A DNA stretch of 64,000 nt, taken from contig NZ_CP121660.1 in the NCBI RefSeq assembly GCF_029714365.1, positions 1,674,001 through 1,738,000 of the forward strand. Reading direction: 5' to 3'. The notes under the pieces are model-generated. The model saw only the letters and a list, made by a program, of their open reading frames with translations. It ran no database searches and was not told where the DNA came from. The stretch comes from Sinorhizobium terangae. Lineage in GTDB: Bacteria > Pseudomonadota > Alphaproteobacteria > Rhizobiales > Rhizobiaceae. Position numbers and translations under genes: made by a program. Shown here one piece after another: positions 37,401 to 45,944 of the stretch (the first letter of the stretch is position 1; the number at the start of each line of letters is the position of its first letter).

Positions 37401-37642
37401 GAAAGGACCGCTCTGTCAAGCGCAACAATCCGATGGGCTTCCTCGCTTGGCAAAAAATCATAGTCCGTGCGTCCGAGGAGTTCATCGCGAGTTCTGCCCA
37501 TAAGCCCGCATGCTTCGGTGTTTATGAAGACAAATCTCGACGCCTCGTCTTTGACGATCACCGGTTCGGCAATGCCATCGATAAGATACTGAAAGAAGTC
37601 ATGGGACCTCTTCGGCGAACGTTCGGGAATCGGAGCGTTCAT
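34424..37642 (-). CDS. Five-PAS GGDEF-EAL c-di-GMP protein
   Basis: A 1072-residue soluble protein. Five PAS-type domains follow one another from about residue 15 to 640 (for example FFQYLIDGIAEPVIVKDEAS, then SEEHYRSLVDLHPQVPWTAD, SEARFRAIADDAPVMIWVAD, FIRSIFDSSPDCVRVLDLDG and LSSVLDSTMDSVMLLDAGWR). GGDEF is intact (DMLTGLSNR, DLDGFKAINDTLGH, LGGDEFAII), and EAL is intact (GCEALLRWRNP, NLSPVQF, ITESVLLDE, DDFGTGYSS, EGIETEDQ). Both activities are plausible. The start at 37642 removes a 31-residue leader that would begin with TTG at 37735. It is divergent from cpaC. The number of PAS domains suggests redox or small-ligand sensing. Confidence 0.9.
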   Translation of the reverse strand: MNAPIPERSPKRSHDFFQYLIDGIAEPVIVKDEASRFVFINTEACGLMGRTRDELLGRTDYDFLPSEEAHRIVALDRAVLSTGEDCQLEEQITTPDGVTRTLLTKKRCVRIPIGAKEEKFLVAAIVEITHLRKTEATLRASEEHYRSLVDLHPQVPWTADAKGEVLEVGPRWTEFTGLGEKETLGRGWAKAVHPQDAAMVHTQWQRSLSSGEPLDVEYRLLTATGHYRWFRGRAVAKRNSAGEIARWYGVLEDVDDIRRAVEALRESEARFRAIADDAPVMIWVADPSGDTSFFNRLWLETTGQTEAEALGFGWVDVIHPDDREKVQETFFHAATGKEPVRSEYRLRRADGRWAWVIDVGQPRFADDGTFLGYVGSVLDITERRAAEIAQQESQAFIRSIFDSSPDCVRVLDLDGKPLLMNKAGRRIFGHAEGDPLTKTTWDVIGSDADAQRVLEGWAKVRAGETARFEITVRDAEGAQRCMDVIAAPILGNEGRPVRMLTIWRDITDAKRASEEIIRAHRRAEAAADQLSSVLDSTMDSVMLLDAGWRIRYLNENVKRLLNIGDEALGQVFWKLFPKEIKGNFAKHCQEVMSRRVRSFFEDYLPSLDTWIEASASPTQDGISIFCRDITERRRAEEDKLQAQKQLAHMARHDMLTGLSNRMFFRESFDRALSERHASQRMAVLCLDLDGFKAINDTLGHPAGDALLRQVSSRLVESVRATDIVARLGGDEFAIIYLAARTHEEAFRVAQRIIDTLSEPFVIEGVSATVGASVGIAFAPDDGTSADELIKAADIALYNAKSSGRGTYRRFDVAMHAQLQAHQKMKIALRGALERNEFELFYQPLISLKSRRVTGCEALLRWRNPERGMIAPSEFVPIAEETALIVTIGEWILAEACREASLWPEHVSIAVNLSPVQFKHRNLVKAVADALSSSGLNPARLQLEITESVLLDESEHNVQVLHDLRSLGVKIAMDDFGTGYSSLGYLRTFPFDKIKVDQAFVRDLPHGKESLAIVRAVAGLGRSLGMTTTIEGIETEDQLAIANAEGFHEVQGYIFSRPVPAGEISRLIEDGSL

Positions 37643-38010
37643 GCCACGGCTCTTCGACTGACGGCGGCGGGCCCCTTCCGCTGCAGTCGAGCCCCGCCTG
37701 GTTGTACTATCTGGACTAACTGATTTCGACCACAAGTAGTTCCCGGACGGCGGTCGTCAAGCCTGGCGATTGTGCCGGCGGACCGTTCGTGGCTAGGACC
37801 ATTGCGAGCAGGATCGGCAAGGCGTGAGGCAGCGACGTCGCAAAAAACAGTCAGAGATTGCGTGTGAAATGCGCAGCCACTCTTGTCGGTAGAGCCGAAA
37901 TGGGCGACCGTGCGCTTCGCGTAAGGGGCACCGAGTCGGGTTGGGGGGGGAAGAATTAAGGTGCGGCTTTGCCGCCGGGCGGTGGACAACGAGCGGAGGC
38001 TGGAGCGGAA
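37643..38010. promoter_or_regulatory. Divergent control region of the PAS-GGDEF-EAL gene and cpaC
   Basis: A 368-base gap without a convincing gene. It should contain promoters for both flanking genes. A G run (ggggggg, near 37945) is the only simple repeat. The pilus motif pair seen at 18208 and 22484 is not found here. Confidence 0.4.
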
Positions 38011-39501
38011 ATGCTGAGCAGAATGAGCAAGGGGTTGGCGCGAGCCGGAACCGTTCCGGCATTGACGGCGGTGGTAGGCGCCTGCACTTTATCGAGCCCC
38101 TATTTCATCGGTCGGGCGGACGCTCAGGAAGAATTCGTGAGCCTCACGGGCACCGTGGAGCACGTGACGTTGGCGCCGAACGACACGATCACGATCAGGA
38201 CTGGAAAGTCCTTCGGCGACCTTGTGATCGGCAGCGCCGAGTTGATCGACGTCGTGCCGCTCTCCGAGAGGTCGCTGTTCATCCGCGGCAAGCAGACGGG
38301 GTCCACAAACATCTCCGTCTATGACGACAACAAGGCGCTGATAGGCGTCATCGACATCCGCGTCGCCAGCGACTTCAGCGAGGTTGCGGCGGCGATCCGA
38401 TCCGCTGCACCTTCAGCGCGGATTCGGGTGTTCAATTCCAACGATCGCATTCGCCTGACCGGCACCGTGCGTGACGCCGTGGAATTACAGCGCGTGCTGG
38501 AGATCGCCCAGTCCTATTCCGATCAGCCGGTTCTTAACCAGTTGCGCGTCAGCGATTCCCAGCAGGTCATGCTGGAGGTGCGCGTGATCGAGGCTTCCCG
38601 CCAGACGGGGCGCGACCTCGGCATCGGCTGGTCCGGCCAAGGCAAGAACGGCATCGGCAAGGCAACGACCAGCCAGGGCATCGCTGTCGATGATGACGGA
38701 AACCTTGTCCGCACACTCGGAGATGCCGCGGGGGCGGCGACCGGCATGCAACCCTTCGGGCAGTTGATTGCCAAGGTGCTGGAGATTGCCGGCGGCCGGA
38801 TCGACGTCGTCATCAATGCGCTAGAGCAGAAGGGCCTGGTGCGCCGGCTGGCGCAGCCGAACCTGATTGCCATGAGCGGCGAGACCGCAAGCTTCCACGC
38901 CGGCGGCGAGGTGCCGATCCAGACGACGGTTGCCAATGGCGCGACGGTCGCGACCGAAACCGATTACCGGCCTTTCGGCGTCAGGCTCACCTTCACGCCG
39001 GTGGTGCTCGACAGCGGGCTCATCAGTCTCAAGATCGAGCCGGAAGTCTCGGAGCTCGACACCTCGATCAACGTCAACGGCAATCCCGGCTTCATCTCGC
39101 GCGCGGCGAAGACCACGGTGGCGCTGCGCGACGGCCAGAGCTTCGCCATGGCCGGGTTGCTGCAGTCGATCAATGCCAAGGACGTTCAACAATTGCCGTG
39201 GGTGTCACAGGTTCCCGTGATCGGCGCGCTGTTCCGCTCGACGAGCTTCCTGAAGCGGGAGTCCGATCTCGTCATCATCGTCACGCCCCACATCGTGCGG
39301 CCGTCCGCACCCGGCGAGGACCTCTACAGCCCGCTCGACCAGACGCGCTCGTCGAACGACTGGGAGCTTTTTGCCCTCGGCATACTGGAGGTCGACAAGG
39401 ACATGCTGCGGCGCTTCAGGAGTGGAGAAGGCATCAAAGGGCCTTATGGCCATCGTCTCGATCTTGACGTTGGAGGTGTCAATGCCGTTTCCAAGAAGTA
39501 G
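38011..39501 (+). CDS. cpaC: Flp pilus outer-membrane secretin CpaC
   Basis: A 496-residue secretin of the RcpA/CpaC group. It has a signal peptide (about 1-38, ending near RADAQ), then the CpaC N-domain (about 40-130), a BON-like part (RIRVFNSNDRIRLTGTVRDA) and the C-terminal secretin barrel (EVRVIEASRQTGRDLGIGW, VPIQTTVANG, RAAKTTVALRDGQSFAMAGL, VPVIGALFRS). It forms the channel for the pilus. The start at 38011 follows ggagcggaa. It is separated from the rest of the tad genes by the chemosensory block. Its last 20 bases overlap the lipoprotein gene. Confidence 0.92.
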   Translation: MLSRMSKGLARAGTVPALTAVVGACTLSSPYFIGRADAQEEFVSLTGTVEHVTLAPNDTITIRTGKSFGDLVIGSAELIDVVPLSERSLFIRGKQTGSTNISVYDDNKALIGVIDIRVASDFSEVAAAIRSAAPSARIRVFNSNDRIRLTGTVRDAVELQRVLEIAQSYSDQPVLNQLRVSDSQQVMLEVRVIEASRQTGRDLGIGWSGQGKNGIGKATTSQGIAVDDDGNLVRTLGDAAGAATGMQPFGQLIAKVLEIAGGRIDVVINALEQKGLVRRLAQPNLIAMSGETASFHAGGEVPIQTTVANGATVATETDYRPFGVRLTFTPVVLDSGLISLKIEPEVSELDTSINVNGNPGFISRAAKTTVALRDGQSFAMAGLLQSINAKDVQQLPWVSQVPVIGALFRSTSFLKRESDLVIIVTPHIVRPSAPGEDLYSPLDQTRSSNDWELFALGILEVDKDMLRRFRSGEGIKGPYGHRLDLDVGGVNAVSKK

Positions 39502-39811
39502 TCGCGTGTTCCTTTTAGCGGCCGCCGCATTCCTTTCGAGTTGCGCCGACTACCTGAATCATCGCGACACGATCACCTTCGGTCTCGGCAACGCGGTGGA
39601 AGCCAACAAGGGTATTCACACGCAGGAAGCTTTCCCGCGGGTGGCGCAGAACACGCGCATTGCCAGTGACGGCAAAGTGATTCACCGGGCGATGCGCACC
39701 TACCAAGGCGAAGGTCAGGCTGCCGCACCGGCGCCTTCGGCCGTGATCCTTCCGACGGCCACGCCTCCCGCGGGGACAAATGGCCCATCCGCCGATGGCA
39801 CGGAAAACTAA
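39482..39811 (+). CDS. Small CpaD-like pilus lipoprotein
   Basis: A 109-residue lipoprotein with signal and lipobox (VFLLAAAAFLSSC, Cys at about 21). After the cysteine come ADYLNHRDTITFGLGNAVEA and a Pro/Ala-rich tail. The start ATG at 39482 has a strong ribosome site (ggaggtgtca) and lies inside the cpaC end, so the two are coupled. By position it is the pilot or CpaD-type partner of the secretin, although it is shorter than typical CpaD. Confidence 0.75.
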   Translation: MPFPRSSRVFLLAAAAFLSSCADYLNHRDTITFGLGNAVEANKGIHTQEAFPRVAQNTRIASDGKVIHRAMRTYQGEGQAAAPAPSAVILPTATPPAGTNGPSADGTEN

Positions 39812-39844
39812 CATGATTGTGCATGTTTTCGGGAGCGCTCGGGT

Positions 39845-40411
39845 ATGGGCGGCAGGTCGGCTATGAGCCGCGTTGCGCTAATCGTAGCTGCGACTGCCGC
39901 TATCGGACTCGCGCCTCTCGCTGGTGTGGTGGCGAGTGAGCGCGTGCCGCGTACCCTCGGACACCGGACGGGCATCGTTGTCGCGGCTACCCAGGATTAT
40001 CCGCCTGGTACAATTGTGATCCACAGCAGCAAGCGGACCCTTGATCTTGTCCTCTCTCGAAGTCGCGCGATCCGTTACAGAATCGGCGTCGGTCGCGACG
40101 GCTTCCGGTGGAGCGGCGTCGTGAGGATTGGCCACAAGGCGGAATGGCCGGATTGGCGACCGCCCGCGGAGATGAGGGCGCGTGCGCCGGAACTTCCTGA
40201 ACTCGTGCCGGCGGGGCCCTTCAATCCGATGGGAGCGCGCGGGATCTATCTTTACCGCGAAGGAACTGACACGCTCTATCGCATCCACGGGACGAACGAG
40301 CAGTCCACGGTCGGCGAGTTTGCGTCCTCCGGCTGCTTCCGGATGAGCAATGCCGATGTCATCGAACTTTTCGAGCGAGTGAAAATCGGGGCCACCGTGG
40401 TGGTGAAGTAG
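39845..40411 (+). CDS. Periplasmic L,D-transpeptidase (YkuD/ErfK family)
   Basis: A 188-residue protein with an N-terminal signal (about 7-30). The catalytic region has HGTNEQ and, 13 residues on, SSGCFRM, the HxGT/SxGC(I/F)R signature with the active cysteine. Such enzymes crosslink peptidoglycan or attach proteins to it. The ATG at 39845 follows gggagcgctcgg; an in-frame ATG at 39863 is an alternative. Lying 33 bases after the pilus lipoprotein, it could remodel the wall for the pilus channel, which is inference. Confidence 0.88.
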   Translation: MGGRSAMSRVALIVAATAAIGLAPLAGVVASERVPRTLGHRTGIVVAATQDYPPGTIVIHSSKRTLDLVLSRSRAIRYRIGVGRDGFRWSGVVRIGHKAEWPDWRPPAEMRARAPELPELVPAGPFNPMGARGIYLYREGTDTLYRIHGTNEQSTVGEFASSGCFRMSNADVIELFERVKIGATVVVK

Positions 40412-40504
40412 TGGGACGAGCAAAAGTGGGATTTCACAGGAACTCTGAAATACCGAGCCCGAAAGCGGGGCGCTCTCAGGCCCGGCTTGCGGCGGAGGAA
40501 GCGG

Positions 40505-41056
40505 ATGACCAGCCTGGCGAATGCGGAAATTGATCCCGGCGATGCGAGAGGTGTTCGAGCCGCAAAGACGCGTACAAGTAACGCGCCGTTCATTGCCTTA
40601 GCCCTGGTTTTCCTCCCAATGAACGCCGGCACGCTCCTCTACACGGCCAAGAATGCAGCGGACGTCCGTGAGAGCCGCGAGGCGCTTGCTGCGGTCAAAC
40701 GGTCCATTGACGGCCTGAAGGTGCAGATCGACAGGCAAGACCCCAACATCGGCGGGGCCGACGCCGCGATTATTCGCCAGCAGGTCGAGAAATTGGGCAA
40801 AGACCTATCCGTCCTCAGCGAGCGGATACGCTCCGGCTCCCTCGCTTCCGGCGGCTCCGTCATCCTGAGCGCACCCCGTAAGGGAGCGACGCAGCGCCTC
40901 GAGCCCCCGCCGGACGCGCCCCCGGGGGCCGAATCGTCGGCACCGGATGAGAGCCAGCCGGCGATCGATGCTGAGAGCCCCTCGATCGCCGATCTGCCAC
41001 GCTATGAGCGATCCGTTTCGCCGGAGGGCAAGCTGATCCTGCGGAAGGTGCAATAG
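40505..41056 (+). CDS. Single-TM coiled-coil protein, unknown function
   Basis: About 183 residues that I do not recognise. There is one hydrophobic segment (about 30-47, FIALALVFLPMNAGTLLYTA), then a helical coiled-coil part (SREALAAVKRSIDGLKVQID, KLGKDLSVLSERIRSG) and a Pro/Ser/Glu-rich tail ending RSVSPEGKLILRKVQ. The ATG at 40505 has a good ribosome site (ggaggaagcgg). It may belong to the same unit as the preceding transpeptidase, 93 bases upstream. A periplasmic cell-envelope role is possible but unproven. Confidence 0.6.
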   Translation: MTSLANAEIDPGDARGVRAAKTRTSNAPFIALALVFLPMNAGTLLYTAKNAADVRESREALAAVKRSIDGLKVQIDRQDPNIGGADAAIIRQQVEKLGKDLSVLSERIRSGSLASGGSVILSAPRKGATQRLEPPPDAPPGAESSAPDESQPAIDAESPSIADLPRYERSVSPEGKLILRKVQ

Positions 41057-41484
41057 CAATCCTTCGCGTTTAGCATTGGGGCCTTGGCGGAGGAATTCAC
41101 GGCGTTCTGGTTGCAGTTCCATCACCTTGACGGTGAAGAACACCTCATAGCCGGCGTGGCTGCGCTCAAGAGGCTGTTCGCCACGAGGGAGAAACGGGAG
41201 GTTATCAAACTCCAGACGGACGAATTTTTTACCCCGCACGCGAAGGCTTTCGGCCCCGACCGCCGAACAGAAGGAGGCGCTTCGGGTCTATGCAGTAAAG
41301 CACGGGCGTCTTTGGAACGGCATCAAGAAATCATAGGAAGCGGCACGTTATATCACGGGCCATGGTCAGTGCCCATGCGGGCAAGCGCTCGCCTGGGTAT
41401 ATCGGGAGATAACAAGCGAAGGAGCGCTTCTCGGCGAAACCTGACCATAGCCGAGGCGCGGCCGAACACCCCCATCGCGGCCAC
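41057..41484. other. Decayed sequence, no intact gene
   Basis: Only remnants are seen. A frame ending at 41332 on the plus strand has a protein-like tail (EALRVYAVKHGRLWNGIKKS) with no start, which suggests the 3' end of a lost gene. Confidence 0.45.
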
Positions 41485-41660
41485 TCAGGACTGGGCGAAT
41501 TCTCTGTCCAGCACCCCCATGATTATGTCGTCTTCCCATCTGCCGTTGATGAAAGGCTGAGTCCCGCTCGCGCCCTTCCCAGACGAACCCGCACTTACCA
41601 TAGCAAGTGATCGCGCGGGTGTTGCTTGCCAGCACCCCATACTCGAGCGGCGGAAGCTCT
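41485..41660 (-). pseudogene. Fragment of a GNAT acetyltransferase
   Basis: On the minus strand PLEYGVLASNTRAITCYGKC and GFVWEGRERDSA match the C-terminal part of RimJ/RimL-type acetyltransferases (SNxRAIxxYxKxGFxxEG). Near 41557 the frame must shift to reach PFINGRWEDDIIMGVLDREF and the stop at 41485. The N-terminal half is missing. Confidence 0.75.
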
Positions 41661-42107
41661 CAGCCGGGCAATTGGCGATCGCACGAGCGATGCTGAACCC
41701 AGAGAAAAGAGACGAACGCGCTTCCTCGGCGCGCTATGTCCTCGGCCACAATGATGCCATTGCGCAATCCGTCACGAGTGGAGCCGAGACGCTCAATGCA
41801 TCCGGCCGGCATCCTGAGGCGGCTAAGTCTGCATCCGGCTTGTCAGCGGGCATACCCTTGTCCCATATGTGGACGGCTCTCACTTGCAAGTGTTTTCTGC
41901 AGATTATTTTGATCGGATCGCTTGCTTCCATATGTGCGGCCTTTGGGTGTGGCCGCACATGACCACTGGCCAAGATGGTTTCCGCGACGCGAGTTCCAGA
42001 CACATGATCGACCTTTACCAATTCGGATAATCTGTTCCACGGACGGTCTCCCTCGATTGAGCTTTCAACGAACTCATTCTGGCACATTTGATGCCGTTGG
42101 GAGCCGT
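41661..42107. other. Decayed sequence, no intact gene
   Basis: No complete frame with family features was found on either strand. The stretch lies between the acetyltransferase fragment and the ABC transporter fragments and is probably degraded DNA. Confidence 0.4.
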
Positions 42108-42206
42108 CCACTTCAACACTTCATGACCCTGCCGGTGATCGCCCTGACCATCGTCCTTCAGCGCTTCATCGCCAAAGGGCTGCTGCTTGGCGCGCTAAAG
42201 GGGTAG
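42108..42206 (+). pseudogene. C-terminal fragment of a sugar ABC transporter permease
   Basis: The last ~33 codons of a MalG-type permease are left: LQHFMTLPVIALTIVLQRFI then AKGLLLGALKG and a stop at 42206. The family normally ends in a very similar FxxxQRxFVxGLxxGAVKG. Nothing of the upstream 250 residues remains. Confidence 0.7.
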
Positions 42207-42213
42207 TGTTGCG

Positions 42214-42440
42214 ATGACCTTCTTCCTTGACCGGATGACCAAGCTCTTCGGCTCTGTGAAGTTGCTCCACGTGTTCGACCTTGCCGCAGATGACGGCGAG
42301 TTTCTCGTGCTCCCTGCTGCATCGGGATCCGGCAAGTCCACGGTGCTGAGCATGGGTGCCGGGTTGGAGAGGATCTCGAGCGGGCGCATCGGGCCGCGTC
42401 GTCACAAGCGAACAGTGCGCTGGCGACGTCCATCATTAGC
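42214..42440 (+). pseudogene. N-terminal fragment of a sugar ABC transporter ATPase
   Basis: This begins 7 bases after the permease fragment. KLFGSVKLLHVFDLAADDGE is followed by the Walker A AASGSGKSTVL and GLERISSGRI, as in UgpC/MalK-type ATPases, but nothing beyond residue ~60 fits the family. The frame then runs out in unrelated sequence. The order permease-ATPase shows that an old sugar transporter operon was deleted here. Confidence 0.75.
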
Positions 42441-42469
42441 GTTATCGTTTTCCGCTGCTCAGAGCTTGG

Positions 42470-43543
42470 CTAGTACCCGGTCATCTCCAGATAGCCCCTC
42501 CCACTGACACTGCCCTCAAAGGCGATCGGGCCTTCCCAATACGGCACGGACGTTGACATCCATGCTTGGTCGTTCAGAGGCTGGGTTGTGACGTCGAAGC
42601 CACGACTGGGAATCCGGACGTTCCAGGAAACAGGAATTTGACGCCCTGCGACTTTGGCGGTTCGCACGGGAGCGATCTTCAGCGCTGCCGCGGGTAAAGG
42701 GGTCGGTCGCCCGTCGGCAGTGATCCAGGTAGCGGAGGTGAATCCCTCTCCTTCATCTCTGAGACGGAAGCCCATGAGCTTCTCCCCTGTATCCAGATGC
42801 AGCGAGAACCAGTCCCAGCCGGTCTGGTCTTCTGCGAGCGGCTGTGATGACCACTCGCGGTCAAGCCAGGCTTTTCCCGTCACCGCGATATCCCCGTCGG
42901 GCAGCGATAGCGAGCCGCTCACGGCATAGAACGGTTGCGAATAGTAATAGCTGGCCTGACCCTTCGCTGATTTCAGCGAATAGCCGTTATCGCCCTGCGG
43001 CACCAACGGGCCAGTTGCCGATAGGCGGAGGTCATAACCGAATTCATCTGCCGTCGCAGTCAGGCTGAGCTCGGCCAGTTGATCCGCGCCCGGGGTTGTA
43101 CGTCCCTTCATCTGCCAGTCATCGATCCAGGCCGAGAACGGCTTCGCAACGACCCCAGCCTGCCCCACTCCCCCGCGTGAAATACGTTCTGCAACGAAGT
43201 GGTCCTCTGAAGTGGTGACGGCTGCGTGACCCATCCAGAGCTGTGGGCTCGACCACCCGGTGGCCTCCCTTGGAGCAAGCGCTGACCGGAAAAGGGTCCA
43301 CTGCGCTCCGTATTGAGTCCCGTCGGGAGCTTCAAGATTGGCCGTCAGATACCACCACTCTATCCGGAAGTCCGTATGAGGGCCGTGGTCCGCGGGGAAA
43401 CGGAACGGCCGGCCGGGCTGCGGCACCGAAAACCCTTCAGCCGCCGAGCCGAGGCCAGCAAAACCCTGGTAGGCCGCTTGGCTTGCGCACAAGCTTGCCA
43501 TGGTCGTCACCGCAAAAGCGATCGCAATCGATCTAACGCTCAT
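42470..43543 (-). CDS. AttH-like secreted lipocalin-domain protein
   Basis: A 357-residue protein with a signal peptide (about 1-23). It has the paired CrtC/AttH lipocalin-like domains: FPADHGPHTDFRIEWWYLTA, AQWTLFRSAL, SGSLSLPDGDIAVTGKAWLD with REWSSQPL, and DWFSLHLDTGEKLMGFRLRD. It belongs to the hydroxyneurosporene synthase/AttH group encoded with FtsX-type ABC transporters. Its start overlaps the permease gene by 11 bases. The likely role is periplasmic lipid or small-molecule handling for that exporter; the substrate is not known. Confidence 0.87.
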   Translation of the reverse strand: MSVRSIAIAFAVTTMASLCASQAAYQGFAGLGSAAEGFSVPQPGRPFRFPADHGPHTDFRIEWWYLTANLEAPDGTQYGAQWTLFRSALAPREATGWSSPQLWMGHAAVTTSEDHFVAERISRGGVGQAGVVAKPFSAWIDDWQMKGRTTPGADQLAELSLTATADEFGYDLRLSATGPLVPQGDNGYSLKSAKGQASYYYSQPFYAVSGSLSLPDGDIAVTGKAWLDREWSSQPLAEDQTGWDWFSLHLDTGEKLMGFRLRDEGEGFTSATWITADGRPTPLPAAALKIAPVRTAKVAGRQIPVSWNVRIPSRGFDVTTQPLNDQAWMSTSVPYWEGPIAFEGSVSGRGYLEMTGY

Positions 43544-45944
43544 TGGCGAATACCTTCAGAAGTTCCGACGGCGCGAGTCCCGCCAGCCGGCGAAGCGGGA
43601 TGAATACGGAAACGACCGCAGCGGCGAGCGCGACGAGACCGAGCCGCACCCACTCGTAAGGAAAGAAATACATCGGCAGACGCCAGCCGAAGGCTTCGAC
43701 GTTCACCACGGCGAGAAGGACCCACGCCAACGCCAGGCCGAGCGGCAAAGCGGCAATAAACGTCGCCAGCCAGAGCACCAGCGTCCTGAGAAGCTCGAGA
43801 AGAGCGAGATCGCGTCTTGTGACCCCTGTTGCCCACACGGGAGCAAGCTGCGGGAGGCGCATTTCCGAAAGCGTGAGCAGGCTCGAGAACATTGCCAATG
43901 CCGCAACCCCAAGCGTGAATATGTTCAACGCGCCAGTAACCAAGAATGTGCGATCGAAGATCCGCCGTGACTGTTCCTTCAGTGCCGCTTGATCGAGGAT
44001 GTTCTCCGCTGGTAGTCCGAATTCGTCCGAGAGCTTCGAACGTAAGTCCGCAACCTGATCAGGCGGGACCCGCAGACCGTAGCGCAGGCGCGAGACGTGC
44101 GGGTAGTGAGTGATCAGGGCGTTTATTCCGGCCATGACCTGGCCCTTTGGGTTTCCGTAATCCGAATAGACACCGACAACCGTCGCCTTCCATTCGCTCG
44201 CCAAATCCAGCCGATCGCCGATGCGCAGCCGCTCTCGCCTCCAGAACTGTTCATTCACCAGCACCCCTTCACCGGACGCTACCCGATCCCAGACGTCCGG
44301 CATGCCAACGATAAGAGGCCAGTGCTTCCTATAGGTCGGATCGTCAACGACACCGAAGATCTGCATCGGCTGCCCCCGGATCTCGGCGTCTACGCTGGAG
44401 ATCGGCAGCACCGATTCCACCTTCGTTGCGAGCCATGCGCTGAGCCTGTCTGCCTCGCCTTCATTCCGGGCAGCGACGTAAAGCTCCGCGGCGAGGCGTT
44501 GGTCGAGCCAGCCGACGAAGGTGAGACGGAAGCTCGACACCATGGTTCCAACGCCTACGTTTGCCGCCAGCGCAAGAAGTAATGCCATGAGCGCAAGGGA
44601 AAGTCCGGGAAGCTGCTGCCGGGCGTCGGCCCAGAACCACGTGACGAGCGCACTCGAAGACATTCGCTGCATCAAGGTGAGGAATCCGGAGAGCACGGCG
44701 GGAAGAAGTAGCGCCGCCCCGAGCAGCAGACAGCCAAGCACGCCAAAGCCCGCCTTGAGTCCATCCGCCCACGGAAGAAGAGCTCCCGAGAGGGCGAGCA
44801 AAGCCGCAGCGGCGAGCACCTGAAGCCGCCGCCCCTTTTCCGACGATCGCCTCCAGGCCCGAGGCTGAGCCGCCGCCAGCAAAGGCACCCTCGTCAGGCG
44901 CATTAGGCTCTGTGCCGACGAAACCAATGTTCCGGCCAATGCGATGGCAAAGCCCGATACCCACCACTCCGGCCGCAGAGAAAGCGTGCCAGGCACGCTG
45001 GCTCCGTAGAGTCCTTCGAGGGTTGCGGCCACTCCAGGTAGCAGCAGCGACGCGACCAGATATCCAATGGCGACACCGACTGCCCCGGCGGCAACGGCGA
45101 AAAGGGCAAGCTCGGCGAGCAGCAGGACCGCAAGCCTCCTCAGTGAAACGCCAAGGCAGCGAAGCGTTCTGAAGGTCGGCCGCCGTTGCTCGAAGGCGAG
45201 ACCGATCGTCGAGTACACTATCAACAACCCTACCGCGAACGCGAGAAAACCGAAGGCGGTCAAATTGAGATGGAGGCTCTCGGTAAGATGCTCGACGTCA
45301 GTTTGCGCATTCCGCTCGCGAACCGAGAGCGTCGGAACAAGCTTTCCGAGCGGCTCCAGACCGGGACGTTGGTTTTCGGCGATCACAATCCGACTGAGTT
45401 CGCCGTCTCTTCTCAATAGCCTCTGGGCCAAGCCGATATCGATGAAGGCGGCGCCGTCGAGCATCCGATCCGAAATACGCAATGCGAGGCCGGTCTGCCC
45501 TCGGATCTTCTCCGCTGTTTCAGGAGAGACAACCAGCATGCCGGGTGGCGTGATGAAGGAAAGCAAGTCCTCGGCATTTCCCAGATCGACGGTCTGCGTC
45601 TCCGCCGGCATCGTCAGCGGGTCTATGCCAATCACCCTTAAGCGGGTGGCCCCAAACCGATATTCCCCCTCCAAAACTGGCGAGACCTTCCAGCCCGCCC
45701 GTCGGAGCCGCACGAAGGCGGACTGAGGAATCGCGCGGCCGTTTGGAGAGATCAGGTGCGCCAACCCGTTTTGATCGAGCACAGCCGCGGCACGGGCGTA
45801 GCTCGCGCGGGCTTCGGCGTTGATCGCCTGCACTCCGGACCACAGGGCAGTCGCCAGCGCCAGGCCCGACAAGAGAGCGCCAAGTTGCAGCGGCCGTCGT
45901 CGCCAATGGGACAGAAGTGCCGTGGCTGCGGTCCACATCGTCAT
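43533..45944 (-). CDS. FtsX-type ABC transporter permease (AttF/G-like)
   Basis: An 803-residue membrane protein with about eight to ten helices in two FtsX-like blocks. One helix lies at the N-terminus, three to four at about 215-350, further ones in the middle, and three near the end, with large extracytoplasmic parts between. The C-terminal block has LLTLSEMRLPQLAPVWATGV and FIPLRRLAGLAPSELLKV, typical of the LolC/MacB/FtsX superfamily. It pairs with the ATPase at 45941 (ATGA overlap). Such transporters move lipids or proteins out of the inner membrane rather than across it. Confidence 0.88.
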   Translation of the reverse strand: MTMWTAATALLSHWRRRPLQLGALLSGLALATALWSGVQAINAEARASYARAAAVLDQNGLAHLISPNGRAIPQSAFVRLRRAGWKVSPVLEGEYRFGATRLRVIGIDPLTMPAETQTVDLGNAEDLLSFITPPGMLVVSPETAEKIRGQTGLALRISDRMLDGAAFIDIGLAQRLLRRDGELSRIVIAENQRPGLEPLGKLVPTLSVRERNAQTDVEHLTESLHLNLTAFGFLAFAVGLLIVYSTIGLAFEQRRPTFRTLRCLGVSLRRLAVLLLAELALFAVAAGAVGVAIGYLVASLLLPGVAATLEGLYGASVPGTLSLRPEWWVSGFAIALAGTLVSSAQSLMRLTRVPLLAAAQPRAWRRSSEKGRRLQVLAAAALLALSGALLPWADGLKAGFGVLGCLLLGAALLLPAVLSGFLTLMQRMSSSALVTWFWADARQQLPGLSLALMALLLALAANVGVGTMVSSFRLTFVGWLDQRLAAELYVAARNEGEADRLSAWLATKVESVLPISSVDAEIRGQPMQIFGVVDDPTYRKHWPLIVGMPDVWDRVASGEGVLVNEQFWRRERLRIGDRLDLASEWKATVVGVYSDYGNPKGQVMAGINALITHYPHVSRLRYGLRVPPDQVADLRSKLSDEFGLPAENILDQAALKEQSRRIFDRTFLVTGALNIFTLGVAALAMFSSLLTLSEMRLPQLAPVWATGVTRRDLALLELLRTLVLWLATFIAALPLGLALAWVLLAVVNVEAFGWRLPMYFFPYEWVRLGLVALAAAVVSVFIPLRRLAGLAPSELLKVFANER

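Noticed and set aside
41084..41560. 158-codon plus-strand frame
   Set aside because: Composition drifts between unrelated remnants and no start or family features fit; treated as decayed DNA.
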